DNA of 64,000 nt from Streptomyces luteogriseus. GTDB lineage: Bacteria > Actinomycetota > Actinomycetes > Streptomycetales > Streptomycetaceae. Shown piece after piece: positions 1 to 7,901 of this stretch. The notes under the pieces were generated by a model, which saw only the letters and a list, made by a program, of their open reading frames with translations, ran no database searches and was not told where the DNA came from. The stretch is from contig NZ_JACHMS010000001.1 of assembly GCF_014205055.1 (NCBI RefSeq), forward strand, positions 3,844,001 to 3,908,000, read 5' to 3'. Each line of letters starts with the position of its first letter. The stretch's first letter is position 1. Both the position numbers and the translations under genes were made by a program.

Positions 1-706
1 TGATCGTCGTGCCGGCGGGGGACGTGACGTTCTCGCGGAGCTTGACCGGGTGTTCGCCGCTGTCGCGGAGCATCGTCGCGGCGCCGATGGCGGACTGGAC
101 GATGAGGTCGTGGGCCTTGTCGCGAGGCAGGCCGAGGAGGATGCCGGCGTCGGTCATGGCCTCGACCAGGTAGAAGAAGTAGGCCGGGCCGGAGCCGGAG
201 AGGGCCGTGCAGGCATCCTGCTGGGACTCGGGGACGCGGAGCGTCTTGCCGACGGCGCCGAAGATCTCCTCGGTGTGGGCGAGGTGGTCGGCGGTGGCGT
301 GGGTGCCGGCGGAGATGACGGACATCGCCTCGTCGACGAGAGCGGGGGTGTTCGTCATGACGCGGACGACGGGAGTGTCGGGGGCCAGGCGCTCCTCGAA
401 GTAGGCCGTGGGGATTCCGGCGGCGCCGCTGATGACCAGGCGGTCGGCGGGGACGTGGGGGGCGAGCTCGTCGAGGAGGGTGCCCATGTCCTGCGGCTTG
501 ACCGTGAGGATCAGGGTGTCGGCGGTCTTGGCGGCCTCGGGGTTGGTGACCGGGGTGACGCCGTAGCGGCTGCGGAGTTCCTCTGCTCGTTCCTGGCGGC
601 GGGCGGTGACCAGGAGGTCGGACGGGGTCCAGCCGGCGCGGATCATTCCGCTGAGCAGGGCTTCGCCGATCTTGCCGGTGCCGAGGACTGCGACTTTCTG
701 GGTCAT
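1..706 (-). CDS. proC: Pyrroline-5-carboxylate reductase, C-terminus cut by window edge
   Basis: Last step of proline synthesis, reducing pyrroline-5-carboxylate to proline with NAD(P)H in the cytoplasm. The protein opens MTQKVAVLGTGKIGEALLSG, a Rossmann GxGxxG nucleotide site. It then has the family stretch TVKPQD near residue 90 and the dimerisation-domain motif LSGSGPAYFF near residue 170, followed by an SPAGTT motif close to the cut. About 235 residues are visible. The family is about 265-275 residues, so only the last few dozen codons lie left of the window. The ATG at 706 is the first start before the Rossmann motif. The next gene downstream of the start side ends at 823 on the same strand, so proC may be read with or after the ABC genes. 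Confidence 0.95.
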   Translation of the reverse strand, partial: MTQKVAVLGTGKIGEALLSGMIRAGWTPSDLLVTARRQERAEELRSRYGVTPVTNPEAAKTADTLILTVKPQDMGTLLDELAPHVPADRLVISGAAGIPTAYFEERLAPDTPVVRVMTNTPALVDEAMSVISAGTHATADHLAHTEEIFGAVGKTLRVPESQQDACTALSGSGPAYFFYLVEAMTDAGILLGLPRDKAHDLIVQSAIGAATMLRDSGEHPVKLRENVTSPAGTTI

Positions 707-822
707 GGCTGAGGTGCCCTCCGGGGGTTGCGCGTCGTCCGGGTTCATCCTCCCACTCGGGGGTGGTGGGCGTGGGGCGTGTCCGGTGGGCGGGATGTCC
801 GGGGCGGGTCGTCCGCCGGGGG

Positions 823-1602
823 CTATGCCGTCCGGCGCCTGAGGGTCGCGGCGCCAAGGATCAGGACCAGGAGTGCGCAGCCCGCGACGATCAGGGCGTC
901 CCGGACGAACGTGGCGGTCATGTCCGTGTGGCGGAGGACCTCGTTCATGCCGTCGACGGCGTAGGACATGGGCAGGACGTCGGAGACGGCCTCCAGGGCC
1001 GGGTGCATGGTGTCGCGCGGGGTGAACAGGCCGCACAGGAGCAGCTGGGGGAAGATCACCGCCGGCATGAACTGGACCGCCTGGAACTCCGAGGCCGCGA
1101 ACGCCGAGACGAAGAGGCCGAGGGCCGTGCCGAGGAGGGCGTCGAGGAGGGCCACCAGGAGGAGGAGCCAGGGGCTGCCGGTGACGTCGAGGTCGAGGAA
1201 CCAGACCGCGAGGCCCGTGGCCAGGGCGGACTGGATGATCGCGAGGGTGCCGAAGGCGAGGGCGTAGCCGGCGATGAGGTCGCCTTTGCCGAGGGGCATG
1301 GCGAGGAGGCGTTCGAGGGTGCCCGAGGTGCGTTCGCGCAGGGTGGCGATGGAGGTCACCAGGAACATCGTGATCAGCGGGAAGATCCCCAGGAGGGACG
1401 CGCCGATGTTGTCGAAGGTGCGCGGGCTGCCGTCGAAGACGTAGCGCAGCAGGAACAACATCACGCAGGGGACGAGGATCATCAGTGCGATGGTGCGGGG
1501 GTCGTGGGTGAGCTGGCGCAGGACCCGGGCCGCGGTGGCGGTGGTGCGGGAGGCGTTCAGGGCCCTCGGTGGGGTGATCGTCCTGGTCGGGGTGGTGGTC
1601 AT
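823..1602 (-). CDS. ABC-2 type transporter permease (drug exporter subunit)
   Basis: Membrane subunit of an ABC exporter, 259 residues. It has about six hydrophobic segments: the first around LMILVPCVMLFLLRYVF, then FPLITMFLVTSIATLRE, a run near ALATGLAVWF, and the last near LIVAGCALLVLILGA. The stretch TLRERTSGTLERLLAMPL is characteristic of ABC-2/DrrB-type permeases. Its ATG at 1602 overlaps the stop of the ATPase gene by 4 bp (ATGA), so the two are translationally coupled and form one transporter. Substrate is unknown. DrrAB-like systems export antibiotics or lipids, but nothing here fixes the cargo. Confidence in the family is high and in the substrate nil. Confidence 0.9.
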   Translation of the reverse strand: MTTTPTRTITPPRALNASRTTATAARVLRQLTHDPRTIALMILVPCVMLFLLRYVFDGSPRTFDNIGASLLGIFPLITMFLVTSIATLRERTSGTLERLLAMPLGKGDLIAGYALAFGTLAIIQSALATGLAVWFLDLDVTGSPWLLLLVALLDALLGTALGLFVSAFAASEFQAVQFMPAVIFPQLLLCGLFTPRDTMHPALEAVSDVLPMSYAVDGMNEVLRHTDMTATFVRDALIVAGCALLVLILGAATLRRRTA

Positions 1603-2432
1603 CGGGTCGTCTCCTTCGTGCGGGCCGCTGCTTTTGCCGCGTCCACCAGGTGCAGGAAGGCCTCCTCGACCGTGTCGGCGCCGGTGCGGGCGCGCAGGGC
1701 GTCGGGGGTGTCGTCGGCGAGGAGTTCGCCCTCGCGCATGAGGAGGAGGCGGTGGCAGCGCTCGGCCTCGTCCATGACGTGGGAGGAGACGAGGAGGGTG
1801 GCGCCGCGGCCGGTCGCGATGTCGTGGAAGAGGTTCCACAGGTCGCGGCGCAGGACCGGGTCGAGGCCGACGGTGGGTTCGTCGAGGACGAGAAGTTCCG
1901 GGGAGCCGAGGAGGGCGACGGCAAGGGAGACGCGGTTGCGCTGACCGCCGGAGAGGTTGCCGGCCAGGGCGTCGGCGTGGGTGGTGAGGTCGACGTCGGC
2001 GATGGCGCGGGTGACGTCTGCGTCGCGGCGGTCGGCTGCCGTGCGGCCGGGGTCGAGGATCGCGGCGAAGTAGTCGAGGTTCTGGCGGACGGTCAGGTCG
2101 TCGTAGACGGACGGGGCCTGGGTGACGTAGCCGATGCGGGTGCGCAGGGCGGGGTGGCCGGCGGGGTGGCCGAGGACGTCGAGGGTGCCGGTGACCTTGG
2201 CCTGGGTGCCGACGAGGGCGCGCATCAGGGTCGACTTGCCGCAGCCGGAGGGGCCGAGGAGGCCGGTGATCCGGCCGCGGGGGACGGTGAAGCCGAGGTC
2301 GCGCAGGACCGTGCGGGGGCCGCGGACGACGGTGAGGTTCTCGGCGTGGACGGCTGGGGTGTGCGGGTCCGGGCCTGGGCCGGGGGTGGGTGCCGGGCCC
2401 GGACGTGGCGAGCCGGGAGCATTATTCATCAT
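1599..2432 (-). CDS. ABC transporter ATP-binding protein (DrrA-like)
   Basis: Nucleotide-binding subunit of the exporter, 277 residues. Walker A GPSGCGKST is at about 60-68, followed by the signature LSGGQRNRVSLA, Walker B LLVLDEPTVGLDP and the switch His in SSHVMDEAE. The first 28 residues are Pro/Gly rich and lie outside the domain. Start is ATG ATG at 2432/2429. There is no in-frame ATG upstream, and the start lies inside a 36-bp perfect palindrome (2415-2450). The nearest Shine-Dalgarno-like GGGAG is about 15 nt upstream, so translation may begin on a leaderless mRNA or be controlled at this palindrome. The methyltransferase gene ends 32 bp upstream on the same strand. Confidence 0.92.
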   Translation of the reverse strand: MMNNAPGSPRPGPAPTPGPGPDPHTPAVHAENLTVVRGPRTVLRDLGFTVPRGRITGLLGPSGCGKSTLMRALVGTQAKVTGTLDVLGHPAGHPALRTRIGYVTQAPSVYDDLTVRQNLDYFAAILDPGRTAADRRDADVTRAIADVDLTTHADALAGNLSGGQRNRVSLAVALLGSPELLVLDEPTVGLDPVLRRDLWNLFHDIATGRGATLLVSSHVMDEAERCHRLLLMREGELLADDTPDALRARTGADTVEEAFLHLVDAAKAAARTKETTR

Positions 2433-2450
2433 GCGATGAATAATGCTCCC
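2415..2450. promoter_or_regulatory. Perfect 36-bp palindrome over the ABC ATPase start codon
   Basis: The arms are 16 nt each (GGGAGCATTATTCATC and its exact complement) around a 4-nt centre ATGC. It is AT-rich in a very GC-rich region and contains the ATG of the downstream gene. Two readings are possible: a dimeric repressor operator (TetR, PadR and GntR operators look like this), or an RNA hairpin that hides the start codon. No repressor gene is immediately adjacent. The nearest TetR gene is at 4083-4661 and has its own candidate operators. Confidence 0.7.
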
Positions 2451-2464
2451 GAGGGTCGGACGCG

Positions 2465-3331
2465 TCAAGCGGCCCCGTCGGGTCGTGTGCGTCGGACCGG
2501 GGTCTCGGCGAGGAGCAGGACGACCTCGTAGACCTCCTCCACGAAACCGTCCGGGAAGGCCCGGAGGAGGTGCTCGCGTTCCGCGGCCAGGAACGCCGCG
2601 GTGTGTTCGGCGCCGTGGACGAGGAAGACCGAGTGGCTGCCGATATTGGCGAGGTGGGTGTCGACCGGGACCCGGCGGCTCCAGCGGACCGTGCGGCGGG
2701 TGAAGTCGAGGCGGCCGGTGGGGTCGGCGGCTCGGGCGTTGACGTTGCGCTTCTCTGCGGAGACGTCGATGCCGAAGTGGCGTTCGGTGCGGGCGGCGGC
2801 CTCGGCGATCCAGGGGACGTCGAGGGCGTCGGTGTTCCACCAGAGGGCGAGGGCGCCTCCGGGACGCAGGACGCGCAGGGCTTCCGGGACGGCGCGGACG
2901 GGGTCGGTCCAGTGCCAGGCCTGGGCGTAGGTGACGAGGTCGACGGAGTCGCCGGCGAGGGGGAGGTCGTCCCCCGTGCCTCGGATGACCGGGACACCGG
3001 GGAGGGCGCGGCGGAACTGGGCCGCCATGCCGTCGCCGGGTTCCACGGCGATGACGTTCGCGCCCCTGGCGTGCAGGAGGGCGGTGGCGATACCGGTGCC
3101 GGCACCGATGTCCGCGACGCGGCTGCCGGTGAGCGGCCGGCCGGTCAGGTCCTCTATCGCGTCGAAGAGGGCCGGGGGGTAGGAGGGGCGGTTGGCCGCG
3201 TACTGGGCCGCCGCGGCGTTGAAGGAGTGGGCTCGGGCGGTTCGGGCGGGCTCGGGGGCGGGGTGCCCGGCAGGGGATTCGGGGGCGGGGTCGGCTCCGG
3301 TGCGGTGGTGGGCGGCGGGAGGTGTGGTCAT
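2465..3331 (-). CDS. Class I SAM-dependent methyltransferase
   Basis: 288-residue Methyltransf_11-type enzyme. SAM motif I is VADIGAGTGIAT at about 89-100, followed by the acidic end of beta-2 (VEPGDGM). The motif V region TYAQAWHWTDP resembles the UbiE/YcgJ-type 'AQAWHW' proteins of actinomycetes. An N-terminal 30-residue Ala/Pro/Glu-rich leader precedes the domain. Start is the ATG at 3331. A second ATG at 3339 is out of frame. It lies 32 bp upstream of the ABC exporter and may be co-transcribed with it. The substrate is not predictable, but a small molecule is likely. Confidence 0.85.
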   Translation of the reverse strand: MTTPPAAHHRTGADPAPESPAGHPAPEPARTARAHSFNAAAAQYAANRPSYPPALFDAIEDLTGRPLTGSRVADIGAGTGIATALLHARGANVIAVEPGDGMAAQFRRALPGVPVIRGTGDDLPLAGDSVDLVTYAQAWHWTDPVRAVPEALRVLRPGGALALWWNTDALDVPWIAEAAARTERHFGIDVSAEKRNVNARAADPTGRLDFTRRTVRWSRRVPVDTHLANIGSHSVFLVHGAEHTAAFLAAEREHLLRAFPDGFVEEVYEVVLLLAETPVRRTRPDGAA

Positions 3332-3408
3332 ACGGCCATGGTGGCCGGGGGCGGGGTGGGGTGCGGTGAGATTTCGGTGAGACCGGCGGCCGGTCGCGCC
3401 CGGGTGTC

Positions 3409-4011
3409 CTATCGGCGGGTGAGGCGGGTGAGGCGGGTGAGGGTGACGCCGTTCGGGAAGGCGGTGCGCTCGGCGACGTCGAAGACGGTGGGGTCGAAGG
3501 CGCCGTCGAAGGCCGGGACTCCGGCGCCGGCGACCACCGGGTAGCTCTTGACGACCAGTTCGTCGATCTCGGACAGGAGGGCGCCGGCGAGCTTGCCGCC
3601 GCCGCAGAGCCACACGTTCAGGGCGGTTCCCTCCTCCCGTTTGAGTGCGCGGACGAGGCCGAGCGGGTCGCCCGGAACGACGGTGACCGCAGGGTCGGCG
3701 TCGGGCCGGAGCGTGCTGGACACCACGTACTGGCGCAGGTGCGCGTAGGGGCTGGTGACCCCCTGCTCGAAGGGGGCCCGGTAGGTGCCGAGGCCCATGA
3801 CGACGGTGTCGAAGTACCGGTTGGGGGTGTCGGCGAGGCCGGCGGCGGCGCGGTAGGCGGTCGGGACGGTCTCGGGGTACAGGGTGTTGGCCCAGGCGCT
3901 GTAGGCGGCGCTCTGCCGTTCGTCGCCTGCGGGGAAGAAGTCGTACTCGCCGCCGGGGCCGGCGATACGGCCGTCGAGCGTGACGGCGATGTAGTAGACG
4001 AGCTTTCGCAT
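3409..4011 (-). CDS. RibD C-terminal / dihydrofolate-reductase-fold protein
   Basis: 200-residue protein of the RibD_C (DHFR-like) family, seen as MRKLVYYIAVTLDGRIAGP at the start, VVMGLGTYRAPFEQ in the middle and LCGGGKLAGALL near residue 140, the usual NADPH-contact glycine cluster. The real members reduce pteridine-like or unknown substrates. The actinomycete paralogues are mostly uncharacterised, so I make no claim beyond the fold. The C-terminus carries a short repeat, LTRLTRLTRR. The gene is divergent from a TetR regulator, with 71 bp between starts that contain two GTAGTACT sites, which implies control by that regulator. Confidence 0.85.
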   Translation of the reverse strand: MRKLVYYIAVTLDGRIAGPGGEYDFFPAGDERQSAAYSAWANTLYPETVPTAYRAAAGLADTPNRYFDTVVMGLGTYRAPFEQGVTSPYAHLRQYVVSSTLRPDADPAVTVVPGDPLGLVRALKREEGTALNVWLCGGGKLAGALLSEIDELVVKSYPVVAGAGVPAFDGAFDPTVFDVAERTAFPNGVTLTRLTRLTRR

Positions 4012-4028
4012 CTCTTATAACTCCATAC

Positions 4029-4066
4029 GTAGTACTCTCCTTGAAGTGGTTGGAAAGTAGTACTAC
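4029..4066. promoter_or_regulatory. Paired GTAGTACT sites, candidate TetR operators
   Basis: The divergent intergenic stretch holds GTAGTACT at 4029-4036 and the perfect 10-bp palindrome GTAGTACTAC at 4057-4066, with centres 28-29 bp apart. The AT-rich repeats stand out from the local base composition and sit where the two promoters must lie. Autoregulation by the adjacent TetR protein is the natural inference. Confidence 0.6.
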
Positions 4067-4082
4067 AACTGGAGTGGTGTCA

Positions 4083-4661
4083 ATGGTGAGACGGAACGAC
4101 CAGCGGCGCGCCGCGCTCGTCGACGCGGCGATCGAGGTGCTGGCCAGGGAGGGGGCCCGGGGTCTGACGTTCCGGGCGGTGGACGCCGAGGCCGCGGTAC
4201 CGACCGGGACCACGTCCAACTACTTCGCCAGCCGGGACGACGTCCTCACCCAGGCCGGCGCCCGGGTCTACGAGCGGCTCCAGCCCGACGACGCGATGAT
4301 CGCCCGCCGGCAGGCCGCCGGCCGCGACCGGGAGGCCTACGCGGTGCTGATGCGGGAGCTCGTCGGCCGCGTCGCGGGGTTCCGCACCGGCTATCTCGCC
4401 CTGCTGGAACTGCGCCTCGAGGCCACCCGCCGTCCCGAACTGCGCAAGGTTCTCACCGAGCGGGTCCGCGCCGATGTCGACGCCAACGTCGCCCACCATG
4501 AGGCCTCCGGTCTCCCCGGTGACGCCATGGCCGTCAAGCTGCTCATGCTGACCCTGAACTGGCTGATCGTCGAACAGCTCACCCTGCCGGACGTCTTCAG
4601 CGAGGCCGAGCGCGAGCAGCTGGTGACGGCGGCGGTCGAACGTATCGTGGCGGAGCGGTAG
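4083..4661 (+). CDS. TetR-family transcriptional regulator
   Basis: 192 residues. The N-terminal HTH spans about 8-55: LVDAAIEVLAREGARGLTF followed by the recognition region VPTGTTSNYFASRDDVL. The C-terminal ligand domain is generic. I chose the ATG at 4083. An in-frame start at 4041 would add 14 residues and would overlap the candidate operator and promoter. It is transcribed away from the RibD_C-like gene and probably represses it. The ligand is unknown. Confidence 0.9.
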   Translation: MVRRNDQRRAALVDAAIEVLAREGARGLTFRAVDAEAAVPTGTTSNYFASRDDVLTQAGARVYERLQPDDAMIARRQAAGRDREAYAVLMRELVGRVAGFRTGYLALLELRLEATRRPELRKVLTERVRADVDANVAHHEASGLPGDAMAVKLLMLTLNWLIVEQLTLPDVFSEAEREQLVTAAVERIVAER

Positions 4662-4686
4662 GCGGCGGGGCCTCTCGCGGTGGTGG

Positions 4687-5187
4687 CTAGGCCCGGCGGC
4701 GGTTCTTCGGGTTGCCCGAGCGGCGGGTCGTGCGCTTCTCGTACTGCTTGCGGGCCTCTTCGTACTCCTCGCGGTGCAGCTTCTCCCCGGGGGCCTCGGT
4801 GAGGGAGCGGAAGAAATGGGCGAGGAGCGAGCCGACGAAGCCGACGGCCAGGAGGCCGCGCAGGGAGGCCTGGCGGTCCGGGTCGTGGCGGCGGGTGAAG
4901 CCGTCCCAGGTGTGGCGGAAGGCCATCGCGCTGCAGATCGCGAACATCACGACCATGAGGAGCGTGACGAAGCCGCCGATCGCGGCGATCTGGAGTCCCT
5001 GGTAGGCGAGGCGGAGGACGAGGCAGGAGACGGCGGCGGCGGCCAGTGAACCGGCGGCGACCGCGATGCGGCGGGCGGTGTAGCCGTTGCCGTGGTCGAC
5101 CCAGGTGGTGCCGAAGAAGCGGATCGGCTCGGGGCGGGGGCCGGTGGAGCCCGCAGGGGTTTCCTGGGTGCCGGTGTCGTCGCTCAC
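4687..5187 (-). CDS. Small integral membrane protein, unknown function
   Basis: 166 residues starting at GTG 5187. A hydrophilic N-terminus (about 35 residues) is followed by at least two clear transmembrane stretches, AVAAGSLAAAAVSCLVL and IGGFVTLLMVVMFAICSAM. A third hydrophobic stretch, LLAVGFVGSLLAHFF, is followed by a highly charged tail rich in Lys and Arg ending RRSGNPKNRRRA. I do not recognise a characterised family. Convergent with the TetR gene, whose stop is 25 bp away. Confidence 0.8.
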   Translation of the reverse strand: MSDDTGTQETPAGSTGPRPEPIRFFGTTWVDHGNGYTARRIAVAAGSLAAAAVSCLVLRLAYQGLQIAAIGGFVTLLMVVMFAICSAMAFRHTWDGFTRRHDPDRQASLRGLLAVGFVGSLLAHFFRSLTEAPGEKLHREEYEEARKQYEKRTTRRSGNPKNRRRA

Positions 5188-5229
5188 GCGTCGATTATGA
5201 CCCCGGGGTGGCTGCGGGCTCCGAGTGGC

Positions 5230-5556
5230 TCAGCTGCAGCGCGGGCGGATGTAGCCGTCGCTGCCGGTCTGCACATAGGCGTCCGAGATGTACTGCCCGT
5301 TGTCGATGTTGTCCCAGATGCTCGTCGTGCCGTACGGGCCCGTCACCCTGGTACCCGGCGACTGGCAGAAGATCGAAACCTTCGCCCCCTCGGGCAGGAC
5401 CCGGACGACGGTGTAGTTGGTGCCGGGGCCGCTGCGGACGTTGACACGGACGCCCGGCGCGACGGAGTAGTAGCGCAGAGCCGTGGTGGTGGCCTCTGCG
5501 GTGACTGCTTCCGCCCCCTGCCCGCTCACCGTTTCCTCGGCGCGGTCGACAGACAT
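5230..5556 (-). CDS. Bacterial SH3-domain protein without signal peptide
   Basis: 108 residues. An SH3b domain occupies about 34-80: the stretch APGVRVNVRSGPGTNYTVV is the typical opening strand, and later DNIDNGQYISDAYVQTG ends the fold. Two cysteines (in IFCQSPG and near the C-terminal RPRCS) may pair. SH3b proteins are normally secreted and bind peptidoglycan, but the first 30 residues here (MSVDRAEETVSGQGAEAV) are acidic and show no signal peptide. Divergent from the PQQ-propeller kinase, with 181 bp between starts. Confidence 0.8.
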   Translation of the reverse strand: MSVDRAEETVSGQGAEAVTAEATTTALRYYSVAPGVRVNVRSGPGTNYTVVRVLPEGAKVSIFCQSPGTRVTGPYGTTSIWDNIDNGQYISDAYVQTGSDGYIRPRCS

Positions 5557-5737
5557 GGAAAACCTCCCCCGTTGGACCCCATGACTTTCATGGGCCCCGT
5601 TGATTCCCCTGAGTCACGTCGTAAAACACACGTACGTAACTCGCACGCGGAGACTAGCAAGCCGCCTCTGTGGCGTACGAGTCATCGATTAGGCTCCGTG
5701 CGTCGCGCGCGCGGACGAAGATCACGGGGGTGGTTCC

Positions 5738-7834
5738 ATGGCGCCGCAGAGCAACACCGGGGCGGGCGCGGAAGCGGAACTTCCCGACTACGCCGGTCAC
5801 TATCGGCTGGAGTCGGTTCTGGGCTCCGGGGGCATGGGCGTCGTGCATCTCGCGCGCAGCACTTCGGGGATGAAGCTGGCGGTGAAGGTCGTCCACGCCG
5901 CGTTCGCCAGGGATCCCGAGTTCAGAGGGCGCTTCAGACAGGAGGTGGCGGCCGCGCGACAGGTCAGCGGTGCCTTCACCGCGTCCGTCGTCGACGCCGA
6001 CTCGGAGGCCGAACGGCCCTGGATGGCCACCCTGTTCATCCCCGGGCCGACCCTTTCCGGCCATGTGAAGCGGAACGGGGCCATGAGTCCCGCCGAGTTG
6101 CGCCGCCTGATGGCCGGACTGGCCGAGGCGCTGCGTGACATCCACCGGGTCGGCGTGGTGCACCGGGACCTCAAACCGAGCAACGTGCTCCTCGCCGAGG
6201 ACGGCCCCAAGGTCATCGACTTCGGTATCTCCCGGCCCAAGAACAGCGAACTGCGCACCGAGACGGGCAAGTTGATAGGCACTCCGCCCTTCATGGCACC
6301 GGAGCAGTTCCGCAAGCCCCGCGAGGTGGGGCCCGCCGCCGACGTCTTCGCGCTCGGGTCGGTGATGGTGCACGCCGCCACGGGCCGCGGGCCGTTCGAC
6401 TCGGACAGCCCGTACGTCGTCGCCTATCAAGTCGTGCATGACGAGCCGGATCTGACCGGGGTGCCCGCGAGTCTCGCACCGCTGGTGGTGCGGTGCCTCG
6501 CCAAGGAGCCGGAGGACCGGCCGACCCCGGACGAGTTGATGCGGGAGCTGCGGTCGGTGGCCGCCTCGTACGACACGCAGGCGTTCATACCGGCGCAGCG
6601 GACGGTGGAGACTCCGCACCCCGGACCGGAGCCGCCCGTCGAGGAGAGCCGACGACGGCCCAGGAGGCGCCGCGGCAGGTGGCCGCTCGTCGGGGCGGGG
6701 CTCCTCGGCGTGGCAACCGCCGTCGCGCTGGGCTCGGTGTACGTGCTCGGCGGTGACGGTCCGTCCCCGGTGAGCGGCCACGATCCGCGCACCACGCCGG
6801 CCGCGTTCAGCCCGTGGGAGACGACGTCGGCGCCCGAGAAGGGAACGCCGCAGTGCTCGTACGGGAAAGAGACACTGGTCTGCGCGCAGAAGGGCCGGGT
6901 CTTCGCGCTCGACCCCTCCGACGGGCGTCAGCTGTGGCGGCGGACCGTCGCCGAGGCGCAGGGTGGACGGCCCGTGTTCTCCGGTGGACTCGTACAGCCC
7001 GCGCTGGACCGGAGCACCCGCCTGGAGGCCCTCGACCCCGGTTCGGGCAGGACTCGTTGGCGGCAGACCGTGCCGTCGTACGACGGGCTGGCGTACGCGG
7101 GTGCCACGCTCCTGGTCACGGGCGTCGACGGCTCGGTCACGGGCGTGGACAGCGCTTCGGGGCGGACGAGATGGAGCCACCGGATCCAGGGCCACCGGAG
7201 CCCGTACTTCACCTCCTTCGCCGGAGACCCGCTGGCTTACGTCACGAGCACGTCGGAAGACGGGGCGAGTACACGGGTCACCGCGGTCGCCCCGGATACG
7301 GGCAAGGTGCGCTGGGACGTACGGCTGAAGGGATCACTGCAACCCGTCGGCACGGCCGGCGATTCGGTCTTCTTCGTCTCCGTCGACGCGGTCTACGGAG
7401 AGGCGAGGGCCGTGGTGCGCTACACGCCGGACGACGGGGTCTCCCGCCGGGTGGCGCTGCCCGTCCCGCTCGAGCAGCCGCAGGCAACGGTGCGCGGCGA
7501 CCTCGTGTACCTCGTGGGGAGCGGCGGATCGCTGGTGGCGGTCGACATGGACGCGCGGAAGCAGATGTGGAGCCTGGAGACCGCGGTGACACGGGGTTCC
7601 GCGCCGGTGACCGACGGCCGGTACGTCTGCCTCTCCGCTCCCGACGGGCGACTGCTCGGCGTGGACGCGCGCGACGGCCGCCTTCTCGGGCAGACACGTC
7701 CACGGCTCGGGACCAACGCGGACCGGGTCGCCGACGCGGTGCCCGCCCCCGTGCTCGCCGACGCCCGCCTCTACGCCACCGCGCCCGACGGGACCGTCTT
7801 CTCCGTCCCCGCGGGCAACCCCGCCGCCTGGTGA
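5738..7834 (+). CDS. Ser/Thr protein kinase with extracellular PQQ-type propeller
   Basis: 698-residue receptor-type Hanks kinase. Cytoplasmic catalytic domain at about 20-275: glycine loop GSGGMG 29-34, Lys50, HRDLKPSN 142-149, DFG 161-163, APE 187-189. A juxtamembrane basic run RRRPRRRRGR is followed by one transmembrane helix at about 315-338. The outside part (about 365-698) contains repeated blades with FALDPSDGRQLW, LEALDPGSGRTRW, VTGVDSASGRTRW and LLGVDARDGRLLG, which are PQQ/quinoprotein repeats. All catalytic residues are intact. The propeller is presumably the sensor, and no PASTA domains are present. Start is ATG 5738 after GGGGGTGG. A strong hairpin follows the stop. Confidence 0.93.
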   Translation: MAPQSNTGAGAEAELPDYAGHYRLESVLGSGGMGVVHLARSTSGMKLAVKVVHAAFARDPEFRGRFRQEVAAARQVSGAFTASVVDADSEAERPWMATLFIPGPTLSGHVKRNGAMSPAELRRLMAGLAEALRDIHRVGVVHRDLKPSNVLLAEDGPKVIDFGISRPKNSELRTETGKLIGTPPFMAPEQFRKPREVGPAADVFALGSVMVHAATGRGPFDSDSPYVVAYQVVHDEPDLTGVPASLAPLVVRCLAKEPEDRPTPDELMRELRSVAASYDTQAFIPAQRTVETPHPGPEPPVEESRRRPRRRRGRWPLVGAGLLGVATAVALGSVYVLGGDGPSPVSGHDPRTTPAAFSPWETTSAPEKGTPQCSYGKETLVCAQKGRVFALDPSDGRQLWRRTVAEAQGGRPVFSGGLVQPALDRSTRLEALDPGSGRTRWRQTVPSYDGLAYAGATLLVTGVDGSVTGVDSASGRTRWSHRIQGHRSPYFTSFAGDPLAYVTSTSEDGASTRVTAVAPDTGKVRWDVRLKGSLQPVGTAGDSVFFVSVDAVYGEARAVVRYTPDDGVSRRVALPVPLEQPQATVRGDLVYLVGSGGSLVAVDMDARKQMWSLETAVTRGSAPVTDGRYVCLSAPDGRLLGVDARDGRLLGQTRPRLGTNADRVADAVPAPVLADARLYATAPDGTVFSVPAGNPAAW

Positions 7835-7841
7835 CACGGCT

Positions 7842-7868
7842 GAGGGGCCGCACCCTTGGCGGCCCCTC
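7842..7868. terminator. Bidirectional hairpin between kinase and ilvD
   Basis: Ten-bp perfect arms (GAGGGGCCGC at 7842-7851 and its complement at 7859-7868) with a 7-nt loop, in the 67-bp gap between two convergent genes. It is followed by a short tandem GGACTC run. GC-rich stems without U-tracts are usual in Streptomyces. Confidence 0.8.
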
Positions 7869-7901
7869 GGACTCGGACTCGGACTCGGCGGACGAACCGG
7901 A

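Noticed and set aside
2465..4219. 584-codon open frame on the - strand
   Set aside because: Only the part from 3331 has the methyltransferase domain. Before it the frame is antisense or overlaps the reductase gene in another frame.
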